From assembly GCA_030044345.1 (NCBI GenBank), contig JASHVY010000308.1, positions 1 through 6,265 of the forward strand: a stretch of 6,265 nt of DNA, written 5' to 3'. Below, one piece after another: positions 5,417 to 6,265 of this stretch. The notes under the pieces are model-generated. The model saw nothing but the letters and a program-made list of their open reading frames with translations, searched no databases and was not told the origin of the DNA. Origin of the DNA: Acetobacteraceae bacterium. Its GTDB lineage: Bacteria > Pseudomonadota > Alphaproteobacteria > Acetobacterales > Acetobacteraceae. Each line of letters opens with the position of its first letter. Within the stretch, counting starts at the first letter, position 1. The position numbers and the translations under genes are program-made.

Positions 5417-6265
5417 CGCCCTTGCTTCACCGCTCCATACGCCAGCTGCTTGAACTCGAACGAGAACGGGTGGAGGAAGGCCATCTGACGCTGCGCCATC
5501 ATGACACCCGCCATATTCCGCTTCGGGGAGATCCACCATTGCGTCCCCGCCGCGCCACCCCAATAGATTTCGCCTTGCGAATCCGGATGATCGATCGGCG
5601 AGGGTTGCAGGATCAGACCGCCACCGAGCCCATAGGCCTTTCCCTTGAGTTCGCCCGTCATGGCAAAACGCAGCCACACTCCGTCTGCCAATTGGTTGTT
5701 CGTCAGCAACGCCAGCGTCTCAGGCTTCAGCAGGGTCGCGCCGCCCGGAAGCAGGCTTCGGATCAGTGCCACCATGTCGGGCAGCGTTGAAACCAGACCG
5801 CCGCCGCCGTTGAACCGTGGGACCGGTTTCAGATAAGCCCCGGGATAGGGCGAGTTGTCCGTCCGCGTTAGCCCAGGCTTCATCGGGTCCATCAGGTCAG
5901 CGCCGGCGTAATAAGCCACGAACCGACCTTGGTCCTTCTCCGGAACGACGAATCCGGTATCGACCATGCCGAGCGGCCCGAGAATCCGCGACTGAATGAA
6001 CTTGTCGAACGGCTGACCACTAATGACCTCGACCAGACGGGCGATCACATCGATGGCGACGGAATATTCAAACGACGTTCCCGGCTGATACACCAGCGGA
6101 AGATCCGCCAGCACGTCGATCATGCCCGACAGCGGCGTCGCCGGGTTGAGCACCTCGCGCTCGCTATAGGCTGTGAAAATGACGCTGCCGGGATCGAACA
6201 GTCCGTAGCTGAGCCCCGCGCTGTGGCTCAGGAGATGGCGGATCGTGATCGACCGCTGGGCCGGC
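5413..6265 (-). CDS. Beta-lactamase-fold serine hydrolase (class C/EstB-like), 5' end outside window
   Basis: The C-terminal 284 residues of a protein that is usually about 380-430 long; the start and the nucleophilic SxxK motif lie beyond the right edge. Visible family marks in order are ITIRHLLSHSAGLSYG (the conserved stretch after SxxK), PGTSFEYSVA with the catalytic Tyr of the Y-x-N-like motif (YSV here) before IDVIARLVEVISG, and ILGPLGMVDTGFVVP. Then come FNGGGGLVSTLPDMVALI and the third motif region YWGGAAGTQWWISP, followed by MAGVMMAQRQM. Members hydrolyse esters, peptides or amides and include EstB-type esterases and class C beta-lactamase relatives. The YSV and GGAAGT forms point to an esterase or peptidase more than a true beta-lactamase. 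It ends at TGA 5413-5415, 137 bp before the SDR gene on the same strand. Substrate cannot be inferred. Confidence 0.85.
   Translation of the reverse strand, partial: PAQRSITIRHLLSHSAGLSYGLFDPGSVIFTAYSEREVLNPATPLSGMIDVLADLPLVYQPGTSFEYSVAIDVIARLVEVISGQPFDKFIQSRILGPLGMVDTGFVVPEKDQGRFVAYYAGADLMDPMKPGLTRTDNSPYPGAYLKPVPRFNGGGGLVSTLPDMVALIRSLLPGGATLLKPETLALLTNNQLADGVWLRFAMTGELKGKAYGLGGGLILQPSPIDHPDSQGEIYWGGAAGTQWWISPKRNMAGVMMAQRQMAFLHPFSFEFKQLAYGAVKQGR

Noticed and set aside
1..6265. CRISPR array, riboswitch or toxin-antitoxin pair
   Set aside because: No regularly spaced direct repeats, no recognisable aptamer and no toxin-like small gene pair were seen on either strand.

Overview
The window looks like GC-rich chromosomal DNA of an alphaproteobacterium, probably Rhizobiales (Bradyrhizobium-like). 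This rests on the base composition, the alphaproteobacterial character of the IS630-type transposase, the CCA-encoding tRNA-Arg(CCG), and the mix of small regulators and SDR-type reductases. The genus is inferred from gene flavour only. It reads as an accessory or remodelled stretch: an insertion sequence, a tRNA that is a common island boundary, two gene remnants and one frameshifted regulator lie within about 6 kb.

Layout. Positions 1 to about 1022 hold most of an IS630-family insertion sequence on the minus strand; its distal end lies outside the window. Its transposase is in two frames joined at an A7 run. About 15 bp after the probable IS end comes tRNA-Arg(CCG) (1038-1114, plus). A short degenerate stretch follows that ends like a thiolase C-terminus (to 1289), then a DUF302-family gene (1316-1831, plus). 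From 1982 to the right edge every recognisable protein gene is on the minus strand. In transcription order they are: a beta-lactamase-fold serine hydrolase (6265 to 5413, start outside), a possible 43-residue linker ORF, an SDR lacking the usual catalytic residues (5275 to 4487), the C-terminal tail of a lost NmrA-like reductase (about 4465 to 4378), a TetR-family regulator broken by one missing base (4207 to 3579), and finally a marR-nmrA pair (3382 to 1982).

How they may work together. The marR-nmrA pair is the clearest functional unit. A MarR-type repressor lies 39-65 bp (depending on how it is counted) upstream of an NmrA-like NAD(P)-binding reductase. Both are read from one promoter embedded in a perfect 19-bp inverted repeat (3388-3438), and each arm of that repeat contains the palindrome CGCATATGCG. 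The simplest reading is an autorepressed, ligand-inducible detoxification or redox-response unit. The promoter geometry predicts a leaderless marR transcript. The hydrolase and the non-canonical SDR to the right could form another small catabolic operon, formerly next to a TetR regulator that now appears broken. The inducing ligands and substrates cannot be read from the sequence.

I found no wholly new system. The most distinctive signals are the marR operator/promoter, the SDR without its catalytic tetrad, and the pattern of gene decay next to a tRNA and an IS.
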